64,000 nt of DNA from Tubulanus polymorphus (GCF_964204645.1 NC_134026.1:16014650-16078649); one strand, 5' to 3'; numbered from the stretch's first letter, positions 47,118-61,262 are shown. Notes: generated by a model from the sequence alone, not told the origin. Translations and numbers: made by a program.

Positions 47118-49585
47118 TTATCTTTTTAGTTTTTGCGGCTTCCTATATACAGATGTTATTGTCGAGTACCTCCTTGCCACATTTCCAGCCGTTTATCAAT
47201 ATGTTACACAAGTTGTAATCGCAATCAAACGAGTGGAATCACTGTTTCGAGTCTCTGTACCGAATGTTTATACAGCTGTGTAGAAATATCCAATTTCAAA
47301 CTCGAAGGTTTTATGCAGCTGTGTAGAAATATCCAAGTTCAACTTCGAATGTTTCTACAGTGTAGTATGTCAATGTCTCATTACAGCGTCGACTGGATGA
47401 ATCGTGCTTCCTCGTAATACGCTATGTCCACATGAACACTTCCATTGTGTAAACCGCTTTTCCGCGAGTAAACCAATTTTGCGTAAAACGAGGTTAGAGT
47501 TTAGGCTAAATAACTGTGAAAGGAGATTACTATCATGCATCTACTGCATACCCTACATTTTTTATGTAATCTTAACCGTACCTTACATACCGCGGTGCAA
47601 TTCAGCCAACTCGTCTGAAAACTTCTCTGAGACCCATAAAGGTGCCCATCATGATACAGAAGTAGTCCTGGTGTACAACAAACACAACATTTCATTTACA
47701 GACTAATAGCGACAAAACGTTATATAACAACGGTTTCTTTGAATGATACGTTATTTTCAAACCTTCATATCTTAGCTATCAAAGATAACCTAACCAAAAA
47801 TATATGAAAGAAGAGAACCTCAACTATTAAGCTAGCTCTCCGAGATTATTTAGATTCTGAATGATATATGTATCACACTTTTTGCTTGCAGAATTGTCCA
47901 TTTCCACACTTTTTAATGAAAGCTAAAACTGATGATTAGGAATTCTAGTGAAACAACCTGCCTCTTTTTCGACATGATTACGCAGTCTCCAGGACTGGTT
48001 GGCAAACGAACTATGGCGTCACGTGCACCACCTATATTATTAACACTGAATCTCCATTGCTATTCGATTTTCATCACTTCAATGGCTATTACTATAGATC
48101 TCTGATATAGACACGTAGCTGAGGCCAGACAGTCAAATTCAATACAATGAGACATTTACATGGCAGATCCCCAAACTTGTATATGACTATATTGTTGTAA
48201 TGTATGGCAAGTTTACAACACTGACGGGCAAACAAATTATGACGTCACGTGCAATATGTCTATACCGGTAGAGATAGTGCAGGTGACGTCATTTTAACGA
48301 ACGGTCTGTTGAATCGGAAATTCACATGACGGATACCAGAATTTGTAAATCATCATTTCTTACATTTTGCTGTTGTCACATATGGCAAGTCTGCACAACA
48401 CTAACGTGTAAATTTAAAAGAAAATGCACCACCGAAAATGTAAGGATATTCTACGAATGATTGTAGTGATTGAACGTACGCATATTGCCATCGGTGGTGT
48501 GTTTAATTCTTGGATAAAATCACGTTCGACATATAACCTGAGGGAAAAGTTAATTAAAATGAAAGTTCATGAAAAAAGTCATCACTCTTCTGCAAAGAGT
48601 TCTCTATGATTAGTAGATACGATTGAAGCCTATTATTATAGATTATAGATTATTGGAGATGACTAACTGGTTACAAATTGCAATGAAATCTAATCGAACA
48701 GGATTCATAAACTAGTCTAAATATATCAACGAATACATATATACATGTCCGAAAATAACATGATATATACGTTAATGCTGGCTATGGAAATTCGATAACG
48801 AACGTTCTGCAGGCAAACTCGGTCTTCACAGAAACAACATAAGCATCGACAGTGATTATAGATTGCTAACATGAAGAATATCTCTTCGCACTGAAAACAC
48901 TAACCTTGGGTTGACAACCAAAGTTGCAGTTACAACAGCAGTGGTTTCTTCTTGTATCTAGGCCTCAGTCGTACATTGTGTGTTGCTAGCCTGTAAAATG
49001 TGAATGTTACTATGTGAACAAGATTATATTGTCCTTGCTGTCGTGTCAAGTAAAAGCTCACTCACCAACACCAACTAATTGATAAAAAGCCACGTCGACT
49101 GCTACTGGGAATAATTTCAGCTAGCTTTCATCTCATATTGTGTGTTCATAATTCCATTAACGGCGGATCGATGACGAGTGATCTAGTACGTACAAAACAT
49201 GTAGTTGAATCTTTTAGCAAAATACCAATATACATAACGGTCATGGCTGTGATTAGCCCGTTTCAAAATGATTTAACATTAAAATGTATTGCGTCGTCGC
49301 GATAATTGTATTTCTAGGGAATATGCGTGCACAGTCAACTCCCCGACAAAGGTCCGTTGTCAAAAGGTTGTCAAAAGTTTGAATTAAGCGATGTTTACTC
49401 TATATGTGGCATACAACCCAGTGAAAGAAATGAAAAAAGCGTGATTTCTGTGATTTCTATATGTACATATGATATGGGTGATATGAAATGATACGATGAA
49501 TCATCGTCTCCAATGAATGTTCATGTATAACTGTAGAAAGACAGCGTCGTCGTTACGAAATGGTGAATCGCGCTGTGAAGGCAGA
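47118..49585. other. Gene-free stretch
   Basis: No gene recognised. 47265-47355 carries a tandem pair of a ~60-bp unit (GCTGTGTAGAAATATCCAA followed by TTCAAACTCGAA/TTCAACTTCGAA). Confidence 0.35.
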
Positions 49586-49596
49586 TATCCCCAGTG

Positions 49597-50553
49597 AAGG
49601 GGTACTTCTAAAGTACGAAACTACGAAATTAAGAAATATGCAACGAAATTACGAAATGCAAAACGAAATTAATAAATGCTTAAGTACGAGACGAAATACT
49701 ATACGAAATGCTAAACTACGAAACGAAATGGTCATTTTTTCTCGGGTCCTGCTAAAGTATAAAATGTAATACGAAACGAAAATTTTGTAATTTTTTTGCG
49801 CTATAGCTTGGAGCTGGCTTAAACATGCGCACCCGGTCTAGTGTGGCAGGGTTCCGTGCCGCGACTGAGTTTAGCGATGCCATCAGGGAGAATGATCTGC
49901 GCATGCTCATATACAACTGGAAGGTAGCGATTAATAAATTACGGGTTAGAGAACGAAGTGTGCCTTAAAATATATCCTGCAGTGTTTAGGCTAAAAAATT
50001 GATACCTCGTTTCTCCTCTGCTGAGGAGCTTAAAAGTTGACCCGACCGGTCGCTAATCTACCCTGTACATTAATTTTTTCTGAGCTAAATGATCGATACT
50101 AGACAGGTTCAGATATGTCGGCCCGTGTCCAAAAGATCGTCATGTAGTCCATGTGTAGGGCCTATCATTTCACTATGCTTTACCGCGTCTGACTTCATGG
50201 AAATGGCGCAGCGTATTCATTATTTGTTTTTGAGAACATCCTACAAGTTTCTACTAATTGTAGACGTTCTTAAAACCCTCCAGTTTGAGAAAATAAATTC
50301 TTGAATATAGTACTTTCAAAAGATCATTTACATGCACCGCCGAGATTTTTACAGTCCCGTAGCGTTATAACGAGCTTTGACCATAGTATGGGCGTGTGTT
50401 TGAAATGTGACCATCTCGTTTCGTATTTCGGTTCGTATTTTAGCACTACTGGCAAAAAAATTTCCATTTCGTAATTTCTTAATTTCTTAATTTCGTAGTT
50501 TCGTAATTTCGCTCCATATTTCGTAATTTCGTAGTTTCGTACTTAAGCAGGAC
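49597..50553 (-). mobile_element. Foldback-like DNA element, short copy (inverted relative to the long copy)
   Basis: Flanked by CCCCAGTGAA on both sides (49588-49597 and 50554-50563). It shares with the long copy GAGCTGGCTTAAACATGCGC, GCATGCTCATATACAACTGG, the CTCCTCTGCTGAGGAG hairpin and CCATAGTATGGGCGTGTGTT, all in reversed order. One missing segment joins at a CTACC microhomology. Non-autonomous. Confidence 0.65.
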
Positions 50554-50563
50554 CCCCAGTGAA

Positions 50564-51063
50564 GTTCGTTACTTGTTCCTTATTCCTTATTCCGTTACTT
50601 ATTGAGAATTCATCTCCCAATAAGGAACAAAGAACCATTACTTGTTCCCGATTCTTTTGCTTCTTATATCACTTAAACACCATCGATTCGCCGTTATGGT
50701 TAAAGCATCGGCGCATCCTCTTGTATCGAGTACCTCCAAAAACCGACGTCCATTCAAATCATAATTTATTTCAAAGGTAAGCGGTAAAACAATTTTATCT
50801 TAATACTGTCGAAAAAAGATTATGTACAGATATACAATCATATAAAGATATACACATGTAATAGTATCAATTGTTATTTTAGATTAGAATACGTCAATAA
50901 TTGAATTGAATTGACCGGCACACAGTCTAACCCGATATATCGATGACGTAGCTCACATCCTACAAAATATAATTATCAATATTTATCTAAAATAAGATAA
51001 AAGAGTTATGAAATATTTATACTTATAAAGTGACTGCCAAAATTGTAATTGTTACTTTGAATC
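50564..51063. other. Gene-free stretch
   Basis: Nothing recognised except AATTGAATTG-type words near 50900. Confidence 0.3.
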
Positions 51064-53434
51064 ACACAAAACCGGTTCCTGAACTTCGCTGAAAAAGCTG
51101 AAACACTGAAAAGCTGAAACGCTGAAATAAAAACGCTGAAATTTCAGGGAATTTCCGAAAAACGCCGAAATTTCAGGGAATTCCCGAAAAACGCTGAAAT
51201 CGTGCTAGGTACCGACAATACACGTTTTGAAATGTTTTCCGGGCCGGTGTCCGCTGACGAGTCCTGAACCGTGTTTTATGCTCTACCTTCGGTTACAGAG
51301 ACATGCCTTAAGGTCGTCGTCATGACCGACTTGATCGATTGCGGATTGCGTGGATTGTTAGATGTGTTTTTTGCCATAGTTTTATGTGCATATACCGGTA
51401 CGATCTAACAATGAAGTTATCACTTCATTTGAATAAATTCTTAATCACAGTAATATTAATTCACAATATTTTTTCTTATGTTTGGTGATTTCTTGCAACT
51501 TATCATTGCCAAGTCTCATACAAGTAGTAGCTGATTGAAAGTACAGTTAGGCTGAACCTGATAGTGATAACCCAAATTAAGTGCTAGCATGGAACTAATG
51601 ATTATTTTGATTCTTTTTTCGGTGTCATTGAAATTCGTTAATAAAGGTTTTAACCGTCATAGTATACTGTACTTAGCATTGCTACAATTGGGTGCCATAT
51701 TTCTACAATTTCTACAAGGAGGAAGGAATCTTTAAGTGTCTTTGTTCCCGGGTAGGGTACGGGGTAAAACCTGGTTTACTTTCTCTTTCGACTTGCCGGA
51801 GACTACTATCTGCAATGTATTGCATGCTTTGATGTGTCTGGCCTATAGGAGTCGATCGATATTTTTTTCCCATACACAGGCATGGCTTTAGTGTAGATGA
51901 AGGCTAGGCACTGCACATTGTGGATTGACTGGAACTCTTAACTCACAAAATTAAACGAGTCAACAAGAAAGATCCAATAATTGGACATTTGTCTAACTAT
52001 ATTATTTAACAGCTTGAAATAACACAAGTCATTCTGCAAGAGTATACAAAGGAAATCAGTTCTTACATTATATCAGAATCAATAGTTCGCTTAACTCTGG
52101 CTAGAATTCTGGTTCCATTGCTTCATATTCTAATGAAATCCACTAGTATACCTTAGAATATCGCTTAGCTTAAGACTAAAAATTTGGTACCAGGAAACAG
52201 GGAAGAAAAGTGGGTGTACTGTACATCCGCAATTGACTTATTTCTCTCTGGTTGAATCAAGTTATTATTGAAATAGCATTCGAATAGCCATTTTATTTTT
52301 AAAAATTGTGTCGTTCAGCTATCCTGCTGCAAATTTCGCAGTTGAAGTTTACTGGTGCCATCTGATTTCTCAGTATCTCAAAAAATTTGCACATTCTAAG
52401 CCTGAATCTAAAAATAGAAAAAGGTGCATTTTAGTCGGATATAAAAGAATAGTGGCTAATACACCCTGGACTATATAGCCTATGGGGTGGGCCTAATTTG
52501 AAAGCACTGAGGTCTGAGAGAACAGCACTTAGTAAATAAATACTGAAATAAAACTTACAAAACACCCAGTACTTGAGAAGATGTACTTGACAAGAAGTGT
52601 CACCAGCTAAGCATATCAACTTTGTCTATGACTCCCCCTTTTATTTTATAGATTCAGTAGTAGTCTAAAAATAAGAATCGGTACATTTTTCTAACAGTTG
52701 GTATGTCATTTCTTCAAAAAAACTAATTATTATCACGCCACAGCAAATAAATTATTCACAGTTGTTGAATGGTTAGCCCGATTTAGATTAATTGGTTGAC
52801 GCTAATCAGTATGACCCATACGTAGGGGCCTACTGCATGCCATTGGCGTCAATCCATTCCATTCCACAGTGAATTAAAAAGAAATTTAGTTAGATCCCTT
52901 TTGTCCAAAAGCTGCATCATTTATATAACTAGCTGTCAAATTTAATTTACCTCCTTCAGAGAATACCATAGTGACATAGTCCGTCGCCCATCAACGTGTT
53001 GACAAAAGAAAAGTTGCTCCATGTTTTATACATGAACGTTCAAATAAGATATTTTGCGTCTTGCAGGGAATATTGAGCATAGTGTTTAAGTTGGCTTGCA
53101 CGGTTTGTGAATGGGTTTTCCTCATTATGCTGCCTGTATGCATTAAAAATCCGGATTTCAAGCGAATTAATTTGTCCAACAAGTGGCCCTCTAGAAGTAT
53201 ACTCCACACATACTGTCCATGCGTGTCTCTGTAACCGAAGGTAGAGACTAAAACACGGTTCAGGACTCGGTAGCGGACACCGGCCCGGAAAATATTTCAA
53301 AACGTGTATTGTTGGTACCTAGCACGATTTCAGCGTTTTTCGGGAATTCCCTGAAATTTCGGCGTTTTTATTTCTGCGTTTCAGCGTTTCAGTGATTCAG
53401 CTTTTTCAGCGAAGTTCAGGAACCGACACAAAAC
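51064..53434. mobile_element. Mutator-like (MULE-type) element with 9-bp target duplication
   Basis: Perfect 9-bp direct repeats ACACAAAAC at 51064-51072 and 53426-53434. Inside them are terminal inverted repeats of ~230 bp (51073-51306 and ~53204-53425) starting CGGTTCCTGAACTTCGCTGA. The inverted repeats contain sub-repeats (GCTGAAAC, TTTCAGGGAATTCCCGAAAA). The ~1.9 kb interior has no transposase frame, so it is non-autonomous. Long inverted repeats plus a 9-bp duplication are the Mutator signature. Confidence 0.8.
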
Positions 53435-56400
53435 CCCTCATATAAAGCATACCATAAACATTATTGTTATGGTTTTTCGGCGTAAAAATACTTTCATATA
53501 TTCGTACAACCAGTGTTTTCTTTCATGAATGCATTGAATTGTTGTCAGCGCTACATCGCTGTATTCTAAAAATGCTTAAAATCTAAACTGATTGTACAAA
53601 CCGAAAACAGTGAAAACGACATCCAGCCGATGTAGCTGATATACGAAATGAATCTAGATTTTATCATTGCATCAAATGTGTATAAATATCAGAGCCCAAG
53701 AGAGTTTCTAACAAAAGTTATCGACGCCACCATGCAAGAAATCAATACCGTACCTGAAATTAAAACGTTTAGAAGACGTCGAATTAATGGCATAGCTATT
53801 GACGGGCAGGATATTCAGAAATTACGTCGTGTCGACGTAATTTAGCGATGTATTCTAGACGAAGAAACTAATATCAAAACAAAACTGTATACTATTAAAT
53901 TTCCATCTTTTCCGTACCAGTTGATGCTGGGGATTAATTGGATTGGTAATTCTGATAATAAGATGGTAAACAAAAAATAAAAAATATTTCGGGCGTTGAT
54001 GGGACTCGAACCTATTAGATGTTCTAACGCGTTCTCAAATGTTTTGATACTTTCTCAGTTTGTATCAAAAATATATCCGATTTTTGGTCCTTAAGTCCTG
54101 AAAAAATGATAAATTTACTGTGTAAAATCGTACAAACAAAATCTATACCTCAAAACACTTTATTTCCTGACCAATTTATGATGTTATGTGTGGGCCATAG
54201 ACCTCAATATCTGCCTGTGATCTCAACTTTCAATAAAGATTACGTAAGCTACTCGTGCCCAAAACGCGGCAGGCGCACAATAGAAAGTTACGCGCAGGGT
54301 ACTTCTATTGTCGCCGACATAGAGGACCGATATTTTGCTAATTGGATTCGGGAGGTTTAAACCTCCCAATGTCAATTTACTAAAATTGTGACCTTCAGGG
54401 AGATTCTACGAAAGGCCGATCGTTATCAATTTTGGTTGAACTTGATACCATAATGCTCACTGGTTTTAATGTCAAACCATGTAGTCCATATTTGGTAAGT
54501 TGTAAATTACGTAAAACCGAAAGAAAAACCAATTATTGGATCGAGTTTTTCCTAATTACACGAATTACTTGAAATATCAAATAAATGAAATGTATACACA
54601 ATACCAATAAGAACAACCTGATTTGATTCTGTTCAGAATTCATTCCTATATTTTCGTCATAATAATCGGAGGCAGTATTTCTCATTGATTTTTTCCATAG
54701 CGTCATTTCAGCCATGGACTGTAAAAAAACGTTACTGATTCCATGGTGAAGCTCGTTTTCGAGTAAAATATTGCATTTGATTCATTTCTCGTTGTGGTTT
54801 TGTCAAAGCTATATTTTCACAGTCCGATCAGTGATACAAATAGCTAGTCAGTTACCAACGGTATAGCCAATAGTCTACAGAACCACCCGAATAGCGAAAA
54901 TTAGCAAATTGTACAAGTGATACCAGTTTTTGTCATGATTTTATCGAACATGTCATTCAATAATCGTCGTGATCGGGTAAAAACTCGCCCCGTAAAGGTC
55001 CCTTTCAGTAAAAATCCCCTAGTTAAATATACCCCAAGGTAAAGGCCCCTGGTAAAAATAAAGATTTTTCAGTGTCTAGTTGGATGTTCTTTTCTTGTTC
55101 CTCTGTATACCTGTATACCTTCTCTATCAGATAGAAATGTTGTTAACTGCAACTATCCGTTAATCAAACTGTTGAGTTATTTTTGATAATCGGGAGTGAT
55201 GAAAAGTTAGGAATGAAAATTAACGGTTTAGCTACTTATATTTAGTTTAAAATCATGTGTTCTGCTTTAACAAATGCACTGTTTTATCTAAAAATATTAT
55301 CTGACCCGAGTGCCTCAATCAAGGCTACATCAACAGTCCATCTCACTGATTACTTCATCACAAATAATCACCAGCCATTGAAATGTTTAATCCTCATACA
55401 ATACAATACAATTATCTCAAATCTAAATTTCATTAGATAAATGCCCCTAGATTTCATAGGTTTTATTCCAACTGTTGCGACAGTCATATCAAAACTGGAC
55501 TATTCATATCAATAGACGATAAACTGGACTGTTAATATATGAAAAGTCTTTAAGGCCATATCATATATCTGAAGTGCGCTATGTTTTGCCTTGCAGTAAT
55601 AATTTGATTTGTCACATGATTACTCCATATCTTCATATAATTTCCAAATAAACGAATACATTTCCATTGTTATGTTAAATGACATCAGCAAAAGCAAATA
55701 GACACAAACTACTACACGACTGTGTTTAGGATGGTTTAAGAGATTGGACGCCGATTGATACGAAAAGTAGATTTCATGCAATCATTTTCTTTCTTTAAAA
55801 TCGTTGCGAATTAACGCGCGAGTGTTCGACTCTGGACGAACGGTTAATGGAATTTTATCGGGTTAGTCTTTCCAGGGAAGTGTGATGACACCTCCCTGGA
55901 CACATCACATCACACTTCCCTGGTCTTTCTATAGCCGACTAGCTATTGAATACCAGTGATTAAGCCATAAGTAAATAAAGAAGTTACTTGGGATGTTTAA
56001 CCAATTGATGAAAATGTACAAGTAAAACCAGGCCTATGAGACACCCGTAATGTAAAATGATATCATGCAAGATATTCATATAAGCATATTTTAGTCCTGA
56101 TTTGAATGAATGTACCCACATTTTAGGCAATGAATCGAGACTTGGTTTTATCCCATAGCGTCAGCGCTAGTACATGCTTGAGATGAGATTGTTGGTTTAT
56201 ATTTTGAACTCTGTAAAGAAGTTTTGTACATTTAAGCGTGAATGACGCACTGTGATGAACTATGTACGAAATAACATATTAAATTCAATGAAAGAATCTT
56301 AATGTTCCAAAAGGAATATAAGTGTAGTTAAGATTAATAGTTGTTTTTTTTTTCTTAATGAAAACCGATGATATAAAATAATTAAAGTAAAAATCAAAGT

Positions 56401-57005
56401 AAAAATCCCCCGGTAAAATATTCCCAATATTTGATTTAACTAACATAAAATCAACACGATTTATTATGTTCAAAAAAACTCAACTCATAGACTCTAGATT
56501 TTATTGCACTTCTATTAACTGAAGATGATAGTAATGATGTATAGATGTATAATATGATGACCGAACGTTTGATGAGGAATAACTACTGTGGTTAGATACA
56601 ATTCTCATTCTTAGGATACGAATCGGTTGATTGAATTTGGTCATTTAAACTACTGGCTAATTTACAGTGGTCACTATTGAAACGATTAATTGAAGTGCCC
56701 TTGAAATCAGGATAGATTCCTGTTGCGTAAATAAACTAATTTTTAAGCGACCACCTTCTATTGTCGGTATTCGGTTAGCTCTTGGTTAACCAGAAGTTTT
56801 ACCATACAGACTCGGACTAGATGATTGAATTAAATCTTTGAATCAAAATATTGTCACTGGAGTAAATATATATTCCTTATTACACGTTCAGCAGTGATCA
56901 TATTTTACATGTAAATTGAAGGTATTACTGTCATCTAAAGTTAATAAGGTATTAGAATCGCAAAATTTAAGTGAACATGAAAATGAGAAGAAAATACACA
57001 ATATC
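53435..57005. other. Region with no confident gene
   Basis: Two small frames (53648-53845, 65 codons; 54106-54360, 84 codons) show no domain. A minus-strand GGTTCGAGTCCC at 53999-54010 resembles a tRNA B box without a foldable tRNA. The rest is AT-rich intergenic DNA. Confidence 0.35.
55869..55922. repeat. Perfect short hairpin
   Basis: CCAGGGAAGTGTGATG and CATCACACTTCCCTGG face each other across ~20 bp that itself contains TCCCTGGA. Confidence 0.85.
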
Positions 57006-57009
57006 CGTG

Positions 57010-57118
57010 TATGGTGAATAACGAGACAAATCCCACAATGAATTCAGCTAAAAATCAAATGTTCTACGAGCAATGTTTCGGCTAATGCTATTAGCCATCA
57101 TCAGGCCCCCGTCAACAT
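57010..57118 (-). repeat. 3' end motif of a Penelope-like element, copy 2
   Basis: On the minus strand: CCTGATGATGGCTAATAGC then ATTAGCCGAAACATTGC, then ~35 bp later AGCTGAATTCATTGTGGGAT and TCTCGTTATTC. The blocks match copy 1 at 1619-1740. The stem here is a full 7 bp (GGCTAAT/ATTAGCC). No coding sequence is preserved beside it. Confidence 0.5.
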
Positions 57119-59755
57119 GAAAATATTGATACGTAAATCGAATCCACATCATAAGCATACTATACCACACGTTAAAAAGAGTTATTTAAAATTAAAAGAT
57201 AGTATGAATAAGAATATGAAAAGATAGTATGAATAAAAAGTTCATTAATTTCATTTATTCTATGAATTTATTTAAAGATTTATTTCAACAAAAGAGATCA
57301 ATGCACAGTTAAATATATTGCAGTTGTATTGTGGATGAATATGTTTGAATAAATATCGTGCTTTCAAATGTTCTTGAGAAATCGCCAAGTGAGGATTTTA
57401 CCTAGATTTTACCCCAGGCCCTAAATCCAGTAGGTTTATGGCGAAAGGTTAAGATTAGGAATGCATAAGCAATATAAATTTTTGAAACAGCATTTTGTCT
57501 CCCGATGATTTGATTTGCAGGTCAGACTTATTGTTGACCAAAGTTCTTAAAGTGAATCGCTTTAAAGTAATAAATATCAATGAAACAATATCATAAATTT
57601 TGAAGTGAGTTATTTTGTAATAATCCAATTGAAGTGCACTCGGATGCATGCTAAATTCTTATAAATTCATTTATAAATTTAATTTATACATTTTCCCTCC
57701 TCACTTATTCATTCTATATTTGTTTTACTAATGAACATAACAGTGACTTGTGCCTAATGTCAATAAGCAGCGATTGGGTGCCGCCTTTCTGTGTTAATCT
57801 ATCACGAAAGATTTAACTCGATTAGAGCCGCTGAAAACGTATTTCTTTGCAGCCTAGAGTTTATGCATACGTGTTCTAAATCAAGACAATATGCTCTATA
57901 TCAGAGCCTATACTAAAGCATGCACTCATAATTCGTTGAAGAGTCCGAGGCTTAATTGTGAGAGTTGTTATACAATGAGTAATTAAATGGTGGGATTACA
58001 ATGGGAGAGATCATTTCATCAGCCACATCGTTGCCCCAGGGAGTTAGTTATATTCGTTATAGCCAAAATACCTTGACCATGGACTCTAAAACGTCCATGA
58101 CTTGACAGAATATAGAAATTTGCCCAGAAAAAATTATGCATATTCCAACAAAAAAAGAATCAATAAAGACTTATATTATTTGAATTTAAATGAAGAGACG
58201 AGTAGTACTTTAAAGGTTAACTATTTATTTCGACGCACGAGCTTTCGCTTCTAATGTATAGAAGCTTCAATGAGTGAATTATTAGAATTGGTACATTTAG
58301 TAAATTCCGGAAACAAAACCTAGTCTTAAGAACTACCATTAACCAAGTTTCAAAGAATTTTGTTCCCTTATGATATTGAATGGTGTGAAATTGAAGTGTC
58401 CCTAATGATATATCTTTATGTAAGTTCAACTAACTTACCCAGTTAGTGATGATAGTTGAATAATTAACAAAATAATAGTTGGAATATCGTTTAGGACAAA
58501 TTAGGATTTTACCGGGTAAGTTTTTTCCTAGTAGGCTACCTTTTTTAAGAGCATGCATCCTGAGATACATATACAAAAATTCATTTGACGCTAAATGCAA
58601 AGTTTTCACGGTAGAACATATTTGGACATCAATTAATCACGTGAAGGGGATGAAATGACAATTTGTCACTGCTGAGCTTATTTTCCTTCACTGAACTTTT
58701 TCTAAGTTTTTTCAATATTCTCTAATCCGACATTATATACGCTGCGTACTAACTGTACACAATTTCGGGTTTGGGTTGTTTTTGAAAAAAAAACAGATTC
58801 CCAGAAAATTGTAATTTTTGGGTTCTTGAAAACGGTCAATATGTTATAGCAGGTTAATGCATAAAACCGCATAGAATAGCTACAATAAACAAAATGTATC
58901 CAGGAAAATATATATTTCAGAACACGATCGATTTCACTGAATTTAGCCTCATCATGTAGGATAAAATGAACTTCTGTTGATATTGCGATTGTGCTGTCGT
59001 TAGCTGTCGCATAGCTTATTCGAATCGCTATCGAAAGTAACAAAACAATGGTCACATGTGTCAATGAACTTATTAACCATTAAGTCATTAATTTTACTTT
59101 TCACTTTTAAAAGGGGAAAACGGCAGCATTTGGTAAAATTGACTAACGCGACTGGGGCGGGTGATTCTAGAATTAAACGAATTTGTGAATTTTCAATCTT
59201 GATTGAGTCGTTGAATAGTTATACAATGAACTGCGTTGGTCAAATGATTTAAAAATCGCTTTAAATGTAGGAAAACGGAACGCGCGGCCACCGCCGGGAT
59301 CTACCGCGCCGGTTCGAATCCCTGTGAAATACGCGCGCCGCTTGCAGTGAGCAGTCAAATCTGCGCCACAGTTCTGATAAAGTTTATTCTTTCGTTCGAC
59401 CTTTAAATTACACAGGCCCGTAGCAAGGGGTAAAATGGTGAAGTGGCCATTGGACCAGATAGACGCCTTTTAATAAGAAAAAAGCTAATTATCATACACT
59501 TAATAAATCTTACATGATATACATGTATCATTAACTGTACAAGCGCGCGCCATAGAAGAATTTTTAGTTTCATTTTGGGAATAATCCTGTCATATGTGGA
59601 AAATTCAATCTGATTGAATTAGTACACCTCTTCAGAGTCTCATTATTTTTAGTTATCTTGTCACATGAGTCGAGTGCTGCTGTTTTGCTTGAAACACCGT
59701 CTAAATATAATCTTTCAAAGATGAAAGTAAGTTGCAGTAGTTTGTATTCTTTCAG
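57119..59755. other. Gene-free stretch
   Basis: No gene recognised. A plus-strand GGTTCGAATCCC at 59312-59323, in a GC-rich patch, looks like a Pol III B box of a tRNA-derived SINE, but the 5' tRNA half is not visible. Confidence 0.35.
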
Positions 59756-59902
59756 TAAGATCCAGTGTGAATAAGAGAAAAATGATAATAATAATAATGA
59801 TGATAATAATAATAATCAGTACAATTACAATAGGGTTTCTGCGAAAGGAGCAGAAACCCTCGAATCTCAATAGGGTTTTCTGTGAAGAAACAGAAAACCC
59901 TA
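59756..59902 (+). mobile_element. Short hairpin-ended element, copies C and D (3' ends)
   Basis: An (AAT/GAT)n microsatellite at 59783-59817 is followed by two hairpins in a row: AGGGTTTCTGC/GCAGAAACCCT (59832-59860) and AGGGTTTTCTGT/ACAGAAAACCCT (59872-59901). The second, with its preceding CGAATCTCAAT, is the same terminus as copies A and B at 22.4-23.1 kb. Confidence 0.6.
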
Positions 59903-60980
59903 ATTGCACGCAGTTATATCACTTTCCACCAAATTGAATCAATACCTAATCTGAACTTTGACCAATCTAAATTGAGTTCTGGGCATAATACATCAGGGCT
60001 GAGCATTTTGTTGCCAATCCATATGGCTAATGTATTATCTTTGTTGACTCCCGAACCTGCAGAGGCTTTGTATACTGTAAGGATATCAAAGTTTTCTTAG
60101 ATTATCACCATTCGGTTTTTAAATGAAAGTAGTATCTTCAGCAAATTGTGTTACAAGATATTCAGTATTGTTAATTCCTATCCCTTGGATGTCAGGAAGT
60201 ATGGGGTGATTGGATCCCCCTGTCGTACTATTTTCTTCACTGTGAAAAAGTGTGATACGTAACCACTATTTGTTATACAACTATAGATGTTACAGTAAAA
60301 AAATCATAATCCATCGACAAAATTGTTCACCAAATTTGAAAAATGTTAATGTTTTATGAATGAAACTCCATTTTAAACAACCAAGAGCCTTCTCAAATCT
60401 ATCGTCACTAATATTCCCGCGATATTTTCAGAATCGGTTTGTGGTACATCATCACTATTTGGAAACCATTTTTTGCCAAAATTATTGTATTTGATATTTT
60501 TTGATTAAGTAGTAGTTTAATATGTGTACTATTTGAATTCATAATGTTGAGGGGCAAAAAAACATCTACGTGGTTTAATTACCGTATAGTATCATATGTC
60601 TGTAATTAGAAATCTTTGCACAGCACCATTTGAAAAATACCTTCTTTTTCACCTCATTATCGTGCCTCATTTGCATAGATTTGCATGATTAATTAAGAAA
60701 ATTATTATTTCGGTTACGATTACTAGCAACTGCACTGGCTCAGATGGTCACGATGATAAAGCTATTCATTTAAGATCTTTATCTTTTCTGATTCGGTTTT
60801 GAATACAATGTGCTAGCGACATCATATAAAGATGGCCGCTCTCACCATAATTCTACCAATTTCGTTTGAAGGTTTGGTTTACGTTTTGAACTACTTGAAT
60901 TTGAAAATTTATGACTAATTACGAATGACGCGGTCATAATTTGTACTATGTATATGCGGTCTCTTATTGGCTGGAACTCC
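59903..60980. other. Gene-free stretch
   Basis: No gene or nameable repeat. Confidence 0.3.
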
Positions 60981-61262
60981 TGCGCCCAGTTCCGTCGCGT
61001 CGCAGATGACCTTATGTCGGTTGCGATAAAAAGGAACTGTCCGCCTACCGTAGGCCGGAGTAGAACATGGGCAACTAGCCGCATACGGCTTGCGACGAGT
61101 CGGTAGGCGTCGGGTTGCCGTCTCAAGCCGGCTTATGTCGAACCGATAGAGCAGCAACTGGCGGCCTCTCGTAGGCCGCTAGTTGCCGCTAATCGGCGAT
61201 AAACCTAGTCTCGTCGGTAGGCGTCGCGTTGCTTCTCGACATAAGCCAGCCTTAAAAACTGA
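60981..61262. repeat. GC-rich patch with internal repeats
   Basis: GTCGGTAGGCGTCG(G/C)GTTGC occurs at ~61094 and ~61214. CTCGACATAAGCC and its inverse GGCTTATGTCGA, and CTCGTAGGCCGCTAGTTGCC with related words, recur. This makes overlapping direct and inverted repeats. Open frames across it are short. Confidence 0.5.

Noticed and set aside
53980-54080. Possible tRNA gene on the minus strand
   Set aside because: A B-box-like word is present, but no acceptor stem or anticodon arm can be paired.
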